A stretch of DNA of 64,000 bases, from the NCBI GenBank assembly GCA_013180625.2, contig SNVD02008062.1:1-64000 (forward strand), written 5' to 3'. The notes below the pieces were generated by a model that was not told the DNA's origin, made no database searches, and saw only the letters and a list, made by a program, of their open reading frames with translations. Position numbers and translations under genes: made by a program. This DNA comes from Boswellia sacra (Eukaryota; Streptophyta; Magnoliopsida; Sapindales; Burseraceae). Positions 1 to 11,265 of this stretch are shown here, piece after piece. Positions within the stretch are counted from its first letter, which is position 1. Each line of letters opens with the position of its first letter.

Positions 1-303
1 GGCTTAAGTCTCAAGGGTCCAATGGTCTGGGCTCCTTCGAGAGAGAGATACCCCCTTGGGCTGGTCACTTTTTATACCAACTCAATGGTACGTGCTCAAA
101 GGTGGTGACACCTACATGGGTCATCTTGGGGTCAAATAGAGCCAAAAACTTCTCATGCCAATGGCACATGGCTAGTTTTAGGCAATTAGTGCTCATTATG
201 TGCAAAAATGTAGTGATGCGAAGACTCATTATGTGAACACGAGGTATTAGGATTTGGTACTCCCATTAGAATCAACTTCTCTTATCCCTAGTGGAGTCAC
301 TAT
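1..303 (-). mobile_element. 5' leader and PBS of a minus-strand Tat-like element (cut by window start)
   Basis: This is the reverse complement of the leader found after the plus-strand LTRs at 11266 and 15121, including the segment that reads on the minus strand as a GTGACTCCACTAGGGATAAG-type primer-binding site (about 283-302). It lies directly inside the LTR that ends at 304. The element's coding region would lie to the left, outside the window. The tRNA that would pair with this PBS is not assigned. Confidence 0.7.
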
Positions 304-2297
304 TGTGAATGGGGCTTTTATCTTGCCAGAGTGTTTGTTTTGTGACCACGACATTGTGTCAAAGCCTCTTTTGAGACTTAAAGGGACAAAAACGAGCCAT
401 GGGCACGTATGGAGAAAGGAGTCGCCACCCAATTATTCAATTTAGGAATGAATGGGAGTAATCTGATCCCTCGCTTCGAGATCTAAACTACCCTTATCCC
501 TTCAGAGATGGTTTCAGGAAGTTAGGTACGAGTCTTTCGGCCCACCCAGATGTAAATCTGGCCTCTACTTGGGAAATACCAAATGAGAATATCTTGTGTT
601 ATTACTTAGTCCACTTAAATAGTTTATTTTATACAGACATTCTTATTTTTATCTTTATTAAACATGAGTGATTGTTCAATCAAAATAGTTGTATATTCAT
701 ACAAAGAAAGAGGAAGGAGAATAGACTATATTTCTGTCATACATGGGGGAAGGGGAGAGGATTACAACATTGCTATTCAACAATAATATAATGTTCTATA
801 CATTCACATACATTCGAGACTCAATAGATGATGAATTCCTCACCACCATATGTCAATTTATTCAACATCTATTCAAGCTTATTACATATCCATAGCTAAG
901 ACATACATTTTTAGTGATGGTCCCTCGCCATCAAAGTGAGTCCACCATCACTTCATGGCATCATACAATTACACTTCATCATATACAAAGATTCGTACAT
1001 TCATAAATTATGAATCAAACAAAGCCATAACCTAGTGTCATGGCATTCAAGCCTAGATTTGATAAATTCTATCATGGTATTCTATCTATCTCTCTTCCAG
1101 CATAATTCATATCAATTTATTAAGAATCATGGCATTTCTAGCCTAAACATGGTATTTCTAGCCTAATCATGGTTATCATGGCAGAGTGTAGCGTAATTAT
1201 GGCATTTCTAGCCTAATTCAAACAATTGAAATCAACCATAACTATTCTATCTCAAACAAGACATTCAAGGGCAGAATGGTAATTCTACCTATTTTTATGG
1301 TATTTCCTAGCATACATCAAAGAAAATATAAGTTTTGCTTAGCATGATTCTAATTATCTGCTCCTAAACATGATTCTAAGCATGTGCTCCTAAGCATATT
1401 TATGAGCATTCGCGAAGAAATTAAATTCCTAAGCATGTTTCTAAATAAGGAAACGAAAAATGACCTACCTCTACAAGCATTTCTACCTTGTAAAACAAAT
1501 TGGGTTAGAATAATTCATAAAACTCTAGTCATGCTTGTAAGCATAAAAATAAGTGTTAAACATGCTTTTTCTAAGTAAGAAAAATAAAAGAGAATGGGAG
1601 GGAGGAGAAAATTCTGCTCTCAAGACGTACCCTTTCCGGGTTTAGAGTAATAGAACGCCTAAAAATTATACCAAAAAAGACTTTTCAAATTCTTGAGCAT
1701 GTCTTCAAGAGGGAGAAAGAGATGATTGTAGTCGACAATCTATGTGCCTTGCAAAGTGAGAGGAGTAAGGTTTATATAGGAGAGGGGTGAAGATGAAAAA
1801 GGAAGGTGCCAAAACTAATTTTTGAAAAAAAGCTCCAAGGGCCGGCGACCATCTCCAGACAACTGGGCAACCATTTAATGGATGCCTAACCATTAGCCAA
1901 CAGCCAAGCGACTGTCTTGGATAGTCGGGAGACTGTCTCACGACCGACCGGCCAGTTTCCTTTTTGGCCCCTTTCCTTTTTTATCATCCTTTGATGTGGT
2001 CCCCTCATACCTTTATCCATTCAATCACGTATAACTTTTTCAGTTCAATTCCAATTCATGATCCGTAAATTTCTATGAAAACTAGGCATATGTAGCTTAA
2101 CAACAATTTATGATTCATCATTAGATTCCTTTTAGATTAATTTCTATGGTTTCTCAAAATCAGGCGTTAGTTTTCCAAACTCTTCACCAACTTCTTTTCA
2201 CCCTTCTCCTCTTGACTCTCAAGGGCATTTTGGTCAATTTCTCTACTCCACATTCATCTTTACTTCATTCTTGAGCCTCAGAAATCCAGTGCTTATA
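304..2297 (-). mobile_element. Tat family-1 LTR, minus strand, full length
   Basis: This is a complete LTR of about 2.0 kb. On the minus strand it starts TATAAGCACTGGATTTC (a mutated form of the family start TGTAGACACT) at 2297 and ends ATTCACA at 304, directly before the PBS. It shares the family layout: a TATA box near 1771-1780, a TCTTGAGAG-type motif just downstream, an array of degenerate GGCTAGAATGCCATG repeats (about 1020-1260 as reverse complement), and a conserved tail seen in every copy here. Being next to a PBS it is the 5' LTR of a minus-strand element. Confidence 0.8.
1771..1780 (-). promoter_or_regulatory. LTR TATA box
   Basis: The minus strand reads CCTATATAAA. The same core sits at the matching LTR position in the copies at 10531, 13471 and 32358, so it is very likely the retrotransposon promoter TATA box at the U3/R boundary. 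Confidence 0.65.
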
Positions 2298-3757
2298 GGG
2301 ATGCTTGGAGAAATGGAGTCACCACCCAATTATTCAATTAGGAATGAATAGGCGTTATCCGATCCCTAGCTTCAGGACCTAAACTACTCTCATCCCTTCA
2401 AAGGTGGGTTCGAGAAATTAGGTACGCATTATTAAACCAGCCTGAATCAAAATCCGGCTTCCACTAGGGTATACCAACTAAAAAGTATCTCATGCTGACA
2501 TATAGTCCACTTAAGTTGTTGATTTTATGCACACATTCCATTTTTATCTTCATGTAGACATTTGAGGTAATTATTCAATCATAGCAATTGTATATTGTAG
2601 ATAGAATGAGGGAGAAGAATAGAATTATATTTCCATCAAACATGGGGGAAGAGGAAGAGGATTACATTGCTTTGCTCTTCGATAGGAAAATAAATTCTGT
2701 AAAGAATACATTCATCCGATTATAAGTGATAGTCCCTGACCATCAATGTGAGTCTGCCACTACTTCATGGCATCATACACTAGCACTTCTTATCATGATA
2801 TATTCAATAATAAATCAATTAATTTAATACAAAGCTGTAATCTAGTATCATGGTATTCTAGCCTAGATTTGATAATTCTACCTATTGCTATTCTAGCACA
2901 ATTCATATTATCATGGCATTTGTAGCCGAAACATGGTTATAATGGCATATTCTAGCCTAATAATGACATTTCTAGCCTAATTGAAATAATTGAAGTCAAA
3001 CAAGGCTCTTCTAGCCCAATCAAAGCATTCAAGGGGTAATATGATAATTCTTACCTATTCTATATATTTCCTAGGATTTATCAAAGCACTTATAAGTTCT
3101 GTTAGCATGATTGTAGACATGTGCTCCTAAGCATGATTCTAAGCATTTGTGAATAAAATAAATTCCTAAACATGCTTTTATTAATGAAGGGAAAGCAAAG
3201 TTACCTTGACATGCTTATATGTCTCGTAAAACAAACAAAAAGGTTAAACAATTCATAAAACCCTAAACATGCTTCTAGCATTAAATTAAATCATAAACAT
3301 GCTCATTCTAAGCAAAATAAACCCTAATCATGGTTAATTCTAAGCAAGAAAAGTAAACAAGAAAATAGGAGGGAGAAGAGAGGGCTACTCTTAAGACGTA
3401 CCCTTATTGGGTTTAGAGCAATAGAACGACTAAAAATCTTTAAACTATAAATGACTTCTCGAATTCTCAATGTCTTCCAAAGGGAGAAGAGATGATTATT
3501 CTCAATAATCGTTGTGCCTTGAAATGTAAGCCAAGAGGGGGCCAGGTTATATAGTTGAAGGTTGAAGTTGACAAAGGAATCAAAAATAAAACTAGGAAAG
3601 TTTATAATGAGATTTTCCAAAATTAGAGGGAGAACAGTCGGGCGGCTGGTGGCAAATTATCGGGTGGCTGTCTGATAGCCGGGCAACTTTTGATCAACAA
3701 TCGGTGGCTGTTTGACAATCAAGCAGCTATTCTCCTTCGACCCTCCCTATTTTGGTA
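2298..3757 (-). mobile_element. Tat family-1 LTR, minus strand, truncated at both ends
   Basis: A second minus-strand copy of the same LTR begins right after the LTR end at 2297. It lacks the tail 5' of the GGAGTCACCACCC stretch on the left. On the right it loses the last few hundred bases, where it joins plus-strand Tat gag sequence near 3757. A TATA-like core lies near 3549. The abrupt left junction fits insertion of the element above into this LTR; the matching other side would be outside the window. Confidence 0.7.
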
Positions 3758-3764
3758 CTTTGCG

Positions 3765-5080
3765 GGTTTTCCAATCAAAACATTCAATGATTTGATGATT
3801 CGGGCATCCAAACAGAAGATGTGGAGGCTAGGCAAAAAAGAAGCAATAATAGCTACCCTTAAAGAAATCATGGGCAATACTATCAAGCTGGTGGATCTAA
3901 TATGAAGAATGTTAAGGTAAAGGTGGTTCTTCAACAAAGGAGGTTTAGTCATTTGGGAAGGCCATTGTTGAAAATCTTTGCAAGGTTGAAAGCTGAGGGG
4001 TTTTACAGCCATTTCCACAAAGAAATCTTCCAAACCCATTGCCAAGGAATTAAAGGCATCATGAGAAGTGTGACTTTCATCAAGTGTCCGGTCACAAGAT
4101 TGATGATTGTACTAGTCTCCACCATGAGATCCAAGACTTGATTGACAAGGATCAAATTCCCCATCCTGAGTTGGAAGAGCCAAACATAAGAAGCAAGCCA
4201 CTACACAACCATAATCGGGTACCTCCCCCAATGACAAACATGATTGGGTCGGGCTTGATCGAGGAGACAGTCATGAATTCTTTTGAGGAAAGTAGATCAA
4301 GTAGGGTTGAAAGAGCCAAAAGAAGGGAGAAGTCCAAGCTTGAGCAACAAGAGGGGTCTATTAGAAAGGTTCCCATAAGCAAGAAGCCCAAGAAGTGGGA
4401 GCTTGAAGAAGAGAAGCCCATGAAAGAAGGGTCCAACAAAGAAAAGCCAATAAAGATCATTGAAAGGGTGGAAGAAGAACCAATTCCTTTGGTAGCCCAG
4501 ATTTTCAGCAAGAAAGATCGATGGACCAACATTGCTGTGAAAAGGGTCAAGTGAATCTTGAAGCCCAAATTTATGGGCCTTAGTGACCATAAGAAAGATG
4601 AATAGGAAAAAATAGATGAAGAAGAAGTTGAGGTTGAAGATAGAGAAGCATCCGTCAACAAAAACCAAACCAATGAATGCCTTTGACAAGAAGTGGATGG
4701 CTAGAAAAAAGGCCAGGAAAGGCCCACCACTGAGAAGACTAGTGAAGCTAAAAAAGGGAAGCGATGAGAGCATTGTAAGGAGAGAGAGGTTACTTATAAG
4801 GTGAAAGGAGGTGAGACTTATGGGAATATGGGATCACATTCCTAAAGTCAAGACCTTTCCAAACTTTTAGACTGACTTTAGTAGTGATGAAGAAGAAGAT
4901 GTAGGAGTCAAGGGAGAAGCACCCACGGGAGAGAATGCAAATGTCCAAAGGGTGATTAGGAGTGATAGATATTACCATGAGAAGGAGAAGAAAAAACCAG
5001 TTGAGAAAGAAAAGGCTGTTGAGAAGCGCAAAGAAGTTGCTACGGAAGAGGTAAAGGAAGAAAAAGAGTAAGTAATAAAG
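3765..5080 (+). pseudogene. Tat gag C-terminal part with zinc knuckle and charged linker
   Basis: The first piece (3765-3905, GFPIKTFNDL) matches the same stretch of gag in the copies at 12778 and 26640. A zinc knuckle of the form C-x2-H-x4-H-x4-C is encoded at 4069-4110 (CDFHQVSGHKIDDC), followed by IQDLIDKD, a pattern familiar from Tat gag proteins. The linker after it (to about 5080) is very rich in Lys and Glu. Several stops and frame changes occur (for example after 4554). Antisense open frames over this stretch are by-products of its skewed composition. Confidence 0.75.
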
Positions 5081-5143
5081 CAATTGAAAAAGACTCAAGC
5101 GAATACTAGTGTTTGGCATTTTTTGATCTCATCTCAAAAGCAT

Positions 5144-5860
5144 AGAGAAGACATGGTAAAGGATTTGATAGAGGTGGAGATATCAATGGCTACCACTTTA
5201 GATGAGATATTGATTACCATGGCTAGAAGAGAACCAAAGGGGATAAAAGAGAAAGGTGTAATCACCTTCATCGATTATGACTTGCCTATTAAAGGAAGGA
5301 ATCACAACAAATCACTATTCATCACTATGAAGATTGGAGGGAAGATTTCGCCTTTCATCATGGTGGATGATGGATTTGCCATCAATATTGTGCCAATGAA
5401 GACATTGCACAAGTTTGGAGTTAAGGAAGATGACCTCAAGCCTTGTAAAATGGTGATCAGGGATTACAATGACTCAGGGATTTCACGATCCTTGATATTC
5501 CTGTCATCTTTAAGCATGGTTCCATCCACTTGGTGGAGTCCCATCTACTTTGCATTAGAAGAACTGCTTTAGCATGGATGGAAAGGTAGTGATTATCCAT
5601 GTCCCTTCAACCACTGCTTGGAGTGTGAAGGTTGGAGAGATACCTTATATTGGTGGTTTTCATGTACCATGATTGACAAAATTAGTCTAATTGTTGCTGG
5701 AATAATAAAGAAGCACGGGTACTTGCCTATAACTTGGCTTAGGAAGAATAGAGTGGTATGCCATCCTTTCTAAAATTCAAAGGTCAAACCACTAGAAGAG
5801 GGTTAGGCTATGTGTCTGATAAAGAAGAAGACTTTGAGCCTAAGAAGGGGGAGTTCATCA
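5144..5860 (+). pseudogene. Tat aspartic protease remnant
   Basis: The reading begins with HREDMVKDLIEVEISMA and runs to IMVDDGFAINIVPMKTLHKF, the retropepsin region that would cut the Gag-Pol polyprotein. The active-site loop reads D-D-G-F here and also in the copy at 35190, instead of the D-[NST]-G-[SA] expected for retropepsins. Homologous copies lie at 17244-17843 and 34990-35730. The reading breaks around 5490-5580 and again near 5760. Afterwards comes a linker with KEEDFEPKKGEF (about 5821-5855). Confidence 0.7.
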
Positions 5861-6257
5861 AATTTGTCAAAGCCTAAGATACGAAGCATGTGGAGCTACT
5901 AAACCATGGGTTTACAATGAAATGTTGAAGCCCAAACTTGAAATTTGCAAGGACATACTTTAAGCTGGAATCTCCAAGGGTTATGACTTGACCAAAGAGA
6001 TGGAAATATGAAGATCAAGGAACAGAAGCTTTCGGGGCCACCAATAGCCCCATCTCTTGACCTTGCTACTTTTATTGAAGAAGGGATCAAAGATGTCTAT
6101 TATGAAGATGTATTTTTTCCTAACCTCTTTGAAGAAGAGGACATTGTTTATGTTTCAAAGTTTAATGCTATAAAAAGTAATTTTGCTTACTTGTTTGACT
6201 CTATCCTATTGGCATTGTGCATGATAATTTGCATTTCATTGGCATATTTGACATAAA

Positions 6258-6562
6258 TACCATTCAAATTCACGACATTACTCACAATTGAGAAACCCAA
6301 GACCATATGCATTGCACTTGATACAACTCCTAAAGAGAGAAAAAGAGAGATTTGAAAAATTAGTAAAGAAACATGAAGAAGTCTTCGCTTGGTCCTATGA
6401 TGACATGCCTGGAGTTGATAAAAGTATCACTGAGCATACAAATCCAACATATCTGCACATGAACCCAATCAAGCAGAAGTTGAGAAGTTGAGAATGGAAT
6501 GGGCTCAGAAAATCAAGGAAGAGGTCTCCAAGCAGATTGAAGCCAAGTTTCTAGATCTTTAT
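6258..6562 (+). pseudogene. Tat reverse transcriptase N-terminal stub
   Basis: The frame from 6288 encodes HEEVFAWSYDDMPGVD, the characteristic segment just before the RT fingers, and continues to IEAKFLD. It then passes directly into the start of RNase H. The RT palm with the catalytic Y/F-x-D-D motif is absent between about 6560 and 6575. This is an internal deletion of several hundred bases compared with any complete Ty3-type pol. The piece cannot have polymerase activity. Confidence 0.7.
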
Positions 6563-7145
6563 GAAGCACCATTATTGGTGGGAGAGCTAGCAAGATGGCT
6601 AGTTCAGTTGTTAGAATTTAACATTGAGTATATCACCAAGAAGGTGGTGAAAGGAAAAGTAGTTGTAGACTTTTTGGCAATGAATTCGGTCAACAATGAT
6701 GAACCATGGGAGTTGGACTTTCCAGATGAACATCTAAGGGTAATCTCGATAACGGGATGGAAGATGTTCTTTGACAGAGCTGTCAATCAAAATGGTGTTG
6801 GAATAGGAGTTATTCTAGTCTCACTATTGAAAAAGTCATTGCTTTTGCTAAAAAGCTAGAGTTCAAGGTTACCAATAAGATGTTCCAGTATAAAGCTTGT
6901 GCCTTTGGAATAAAGATGTCCATTGCGATAGGCATTGATAAAGTAGCGGTATTGGGAGGCTCGATGTTAGTCTTTTTTGAAGCCAATGAAGATTAGGATC
7001 TAAGGGAAAGAAGGCTAAAATCGTATCTTAAGCACATTAGAAGATTAATTAGGAGGTTCAAATAGTACAGCTTCACCCATCTTCCTAAAAATGAGAATCA
7101 GACGGCTAATGCTTTAGCTTCTTTAACATAAGTTTGACTGAGTAC
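6563..7145 (+). pseudogene. Tat RNase H remnant
   Basis: The segment begins with EAPLLVGELARW and FNIEYITKKVVKGKVVVDFL, the connection region, then WKMFFDRAVNQNGVGIGVIL (about 6760-6820), the first strand of RNase H with a catalytic Asp; the usual Gly after Asp is Arg. A frame change near 6850 leads to EFKVTNKMFQYKACAFGI and later HLPKNENQTANALASL (about 7075-7125), the last RNase H helix with its Asp replaced by Asn. Stops at several places make it a pseudogene. Confidence 0.7.
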
Positions 7146-7149
7146 TCAA

Positions 7150-8487
7150 GAGCTGTTGGTAAGGCCAATAGCGATATCACAAGCATGGGGTCCCTGTCAT
7201 ATAGAACCCTATGTAATGGAAGCCGATGTAGATGAGAAGCCATGGTTCTATGATTTGAAGAGATACCTAGAAGGAAGACTTTTGCCAGATGAGGTTAGTG
7301 AGAAAGACAGAGCAGTATTATGGGGATTGGCCAAATAATTTACTCGTCATCAGGGAGTGATGTATAAAAGAATGCCAAAAAGGATGCAATTAAGGTCTGT
7401 CAAAGAGAAATTGGCTAGAAGGCTTATTGAAGAAATCCATTGTGGCATATATGGGCCACACATGAACGGGCTAATGCTTACAAGGAAAATAACGAGACAA
7501 GGCTTCTATTAGATAACCACAGAGATGGATTGTGTCCAATTTGTGAAGAGGTGTCAGCAGTGCCAGATCAATGGAAATTTGATTTGCCAACCACCATTAG
7601 AGCTACAAGAAATGACAATGTTGTGGCCCTTTGTTACATAGGACTTTGACATTATAGGTGAAATAAGGTCATCAAACTCTAATAGGCATTGATATGTGGT
7701 GGTGGTGATTGGCTACTTAACCAAATGGATAGAAGCTGAGTTCTACAATAAACTAGGAGTAAGGCAGATGGCTAAGTTTATTGAAAAGAGCATCATATGT
7801 AGGTTTGGAGTGCCACATCATGTCGTGACTGACAATGGGGTTAATTTCCAGACTGAGACTAAAGCCTTGTTTGAGTAGTATAGGATTGAACACCATAAGT
7901 CATCTCCATATCGGTCACAAGCAAGTGGAACAATAGAAGTGGCCAATAAGAACATCAAGAAGATGTTGGCTGAGACAGTGCAGACATACAAAGATTAGGT
8001 TAAGAAATTATTGTTTGTATTTTAGGGTTATAGAATGGCACCTAGAAGCTCAACAGGCATGACACCCTTCTTGTTGGTGTATAGTTTAGAAGCGGTCTTA
8101 CCAATTGAGATACAAATGAAATCAACAAGGGTTCTAATAGAACCAAAATTTCTTGAAGGGGAACAAATTCAAAGTAGAAGTGAACAGTTGGCTTTGACGA
8201 ATGAGAAGAACGAAGGCTAGATACCTCATGCAATTATTGCAAAAGAGGGTTGCTCGAGCCTTTAACAAAAGAAAAAAGACAAGAAAATTCAAAGAAGGGG
8301 AATTAATCCTTAAATAAGCAAGGCCAGTAATGTTTGATTTGAGACGGAAGTTCAAACCTAACTGGGATGGCCCATTCATTGTGGCAAAGGTCATCTCCAG
8401 CATAGTCATCATCTTATCAGATATGGAAGGAAACGAGTTCACTAAGCCCATCAACATGGACAGGCCGAAGAAATACTATGTGTAAAT
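7150..8487 (+). pseudogene. Tat integrase remnant
   Basis: A spacer (PWFYDLKRYLEGRLLP, about 7230-7290) leads into the zinc-binding end (EEIHCGIYGPHMNG near 7430, then CVQFVKRCQQCQ near 7535). The catalytic core follows, with Asp in DFDIIGEI (about 7645), Asp in VTDNGVNF (about 7825) and Glu in TIEVANKN (about 7930), which together give the D,D-35-E signature. The C-terminal part (FKPNWDGPFIVAKV, about 8350, ending KKYYV at 8485) lies in another frame after 8215. At least five in-frame stops are present. No chromodomain follows. Confidence 0.8.
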
Positions 8488-9244
8488 GAAAAAAAAAGAA
8501 AAAATTTGGAAGAAAAAAATAATCAATTAGAAAACTATAAATGACTGATGAATGACAGGAGTTGTCCCATTGTGCATATATTGTTCGAAGAACAAACGAT
8601 TGTACTTTTATTAATGAAATAAATTTCTTTGAAAATAAATACGCCTTTAAAATGTCTCATTATTTTGCATGATAACAAAAGAAAAACATCTAATATCTAT
8701 GGTAATAGTGAAATTGTAAATGTTGCCTTTACCTCTTCGCTGAACTATGAATAGGTTTATCATATCGCTCCCGACACTACCTGGCTCGAATAGCAGGATC
8801 AGGAATGAAAGCCTGAAGGGTCACCTAACCTTTGTACCGGTCGTCTATCTTAAATTCAGGATCATGGAAGAGATTCCTCCCAATGGTCTGATGTGACAAG
8901 AATCCGTTACACGCTCTAGATAGCAAGCAAATAGTCTCCCAAAACCAGAAGTAGACGGTGAATCCACGATCATCTGTTTAAGTCTATGCTACTGACATAG
9001 TCTAGCATGATCCTAGAATAACTTTTGGTGAAACCTATCAAAGACAAGCATTGAAGTAGGTCTCAACTGTCATGTGCTCTAACCTAGGCCATGGATAGTG
9101 CCAACAAATCTGAGTATTTAGTCAGATGCAAAGCCAATCGGTCGAAGAAGCATGTTTCTCAATTCTACTCCTCGTATGAAGTCAAGGGTTATAACAGGAA
9201 ATATCTCCCTCAGGTAGTGCTAGAATAGACAACCTCTCTTGTAA
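8488..9244. other. Pol-to-antisense-ORF spacer of Tat element A
   Basis: This is non-coding in all frames as far as I can see. It starts with A-rich sequence after the integrase stop and later holds no motif I recognise. Near its right end it borders the copy of CTGCTAAGTCAAAAAACC, the CTAAGTC-type repeat that is present in several tandem copies in element B at 28435-28700. Confidence 0.5.
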
Positions 9245-9980
9245 CTAAATCTGAAAAAGAAGAAAAAAATAAAAAGAAAAGCCTGCTAAGTCAAAAAACC
9301 TGAAAGGGCGGCTTAGGTAAAAGTTAGGGCAAAAAAAAAAAAAAGAATAAAGAAAATGTCTGCTAATGAAAAGATGTGGGTCACTGAGACCGTCTAATGA
9401 AACTAGTAGAAATTGTGCAAGAAGGCAGAATTGAAGAAGGCAAAAACAATCTGATGAGGCCCTATACATCATCTCAAGTAAAGGCATGATGGAAGATAAT
9501 GTCACTCTACCACTTCTAGTGTGAATAGCCATGGTAGAAATTGGAAAGTTGAAGAAATTAGCAAGGTCGAATATTGACGGTGTCTCAAGAGTGGGCAGAA
9601 TGATGCTCTTAGAACTAGATGGAGGACAACTGAGTATGATGGAGAATTCCTCATACAAGGGGCAAAGCTCTTGCCCATTGAAGTGGAAGATGTGGTCGTG
9701 AGAATCCTGAAAGGTCATGACATCCTTGATGAAAGAAATGCCAAGCTTTAGATGTGAAAGGAACTTCAAATTATGGAGGCTGCTAGATTCGAACCACTTT
9801 TAGTCATAATCTTTAAAAGCTTCAAGAAAGGCTGAACAACTTCGAGAATGGCTCAGACATGTTAGAAAATATGAGAAGAGGCATTGGAAAGTGTGAAAAG
9901 AAGTAGAAGAGAAAAGGAGAAGGCTGATGGCGATAGTCCTCACTTGTCATCAACATTATCATCAACATTAACCAGAGAAG
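9245..9980 (-). pseudogene. Antisense ORF of Tat element A
   Basis: An open frame of 174 codons (9769 to 9245) runs against the direction of the retrotransposon, between pol and the LTR. It encodes FQDSHDHIFHFNGQELCP followed by YEEFSIIL, and IHTRSGRVTLSSI further on. Element B has a clear homologue at 28936-29499 (DSYDHLFYFNR, YEEFFAIL, IHTRRGRVTLSSI). Homology continues upstream to about 9970 (SEDYRHQPS against SKDYHHQPS in B). Antisense ORFs at this place are known from the Tat lineage; the pattern resembles plant domains of the DUF7745 or mobile-domain kind, but I cannot confirm the family. Function unknown. Confidence 0.6.
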
Positions 9981-10084
9981 CAGCAACCCAATCCTAAAGA
10001 CGCTTAACCTCTCACTCTAGACACTCGATGTGTTGGCAATCCATCTAGTCCAAGCAAGAAGCATATAGTTTGAAAAGATTATTA

Positions 10085-11265
10085 TTGACATTAGATCTTT
10101 GAGGCTTGATGATGATGAAGATTAGCGTTGAGCAATGGAAATGATCGAAATTCCTTCGGAAGTCGAAAGGAGATAGGTGAGACGGGATTGATCGAGAGTC
10201 TTAAAAATTGACACATGACTTCAAAAAATCATAGAAATCAATCTAGGAGGAATTTGGTGATGAGTCATATACCATTGTAAAGCTACGGATGTCTAGTTTT
10301 TAAAAATTTTGCAAATCACAAATCAGAGTTGAACTTGAAAAGTTTCGCACGATCAAGCAGACAAAGGTCATAAGTGATTACATTGAAAAATTGTAATATA
10401 AGAAGGTTCGGTGGGCAACAACCCTGACTGTCAGAGTACCAGCCAGCTGTTTTCTTATCAAATATGGAAAATGTCATTAGAAACCTTTCATATTTGATTT
10501 TTTTCTTCCTTTTTCAGCCTTAACCCTCTCCTATATAAACAACACCCTTCCTTACTTCTAACACATCTAGAAATCCTCTACTCTCCCTCTTGAAGACACA
10601 CTTGAGAATTTGAGAAGTCTTTTCTAGTCTAATATTTTTCGGGTGTCTTATATTGCTCTAAACCCTAAAAGGGTACGTCTTGAGAGTAGTTCTCTATTCT
10701 CCCTCCTTATTTATTCTTTATTTATTCTTGCTTTAGAATAGGCATGTTTAAGCTTGTTTATGCTTAGAATAAGCATGTTTAGGTTTTATTTTAATGTTTA
10801 GGGTTTTATTTTAATGTTTAGGTTTTAGAAGCACTTTAAGCACTTTAATCTATTCTCCTATCCATTTTCTATGTATAAATATACAATTGTGTTGATTGAT
10901 AATCGCCTCACATGTTTAATGAAGATAAAAGGGGAAATGTGCATAAAATGAACAACCTAGGCACACTGTATAGCAACATGAGTTATTCTAATTCGGTATA
11001 CGCTAGTGGAGGCCAGATTTTAATCTGGGCAAGGTGAACAGCTTGTACCTAACTTTTCGAACACATCTCTGAAGGGATAAGGGTAGTTTAGGTCTTGAAG
11101 CGAGGAATTGAATTGCCCCTATTCATTCCCAATTGAAGAATTGGGTGGCAACAACATTTCTTCAAATGTGCCCATGGCTCATTTGTGTTCCCTTAAGTCT
11201 TGAAAGAGGCTTTGACATAGTGTTTTGGTAGGAAACGCTCTAGCGGAATGAAAGCCCTATTCACA
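10085..11265 (+). mobile_element. Tat family-1 LTR with internal deletion
   Basis: The start is decayed (TTGACATTAGATCTTTGAGG instead of TGTAGACACTGAATTTTTGAGG); the end is ATTCACA at 11265, followed by a PBS-like stretch. At about 1.18 kb it is roughly 0.8 kb shorter than the copies at 13030 and 31943: the block with GGCTAGAATGCCATG repeats is missing near 10840. TATA box at 10531-10540. No polypurine tract precedes it. It serves as 5' LTR of copy A' and also abuts the 3' end of element A. Confidence 0.75.
10531..10540 (+). promoter_or_regulatory. LTR TATA box
   Basis: CTATATAAAC lies at the conserved TATA position of this LTR family, about 125 bases before the AAGGGTACGTCTTGAGAG motif that all copies share. 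Confidence 0.65.

Larger units (their letters stand above)
3758..9985 (+). mobile_element. Tat-like Ty3/gypsy element A, internal region (degenerate)
   Basis: This is the plus-strand internal part of a Tat-like element. In order it holds the gag C-terminus with a zinc knuckle, a charged linker, an aspartic protease, a stub of reverse transcriptase, RNase H, integrase and a 3' antisense ORF. There is no chromodomain after integrase, as expected for Tat. The gag N-terminus, leader and 5' LTR are missing because of the rearranged junction at 3757. The zone of tandem repeats and PPT that element B has between antisense ORF and 3' LTR is missing too. Many in-frame stops make it non-functional. Confidence 0.8.

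Noticed and set aside
4152..4773. Long minus-strand open frames over Tat gag (also at 16466-16650, 34172-34924)
   Set aside because: They lie opposite the Lys/Glu-rich gag linker; the purine-skewed plus strand leaves Phe/Leu/Ser-rich minus frames open. No domain, and breaks are not conserved between the copies.
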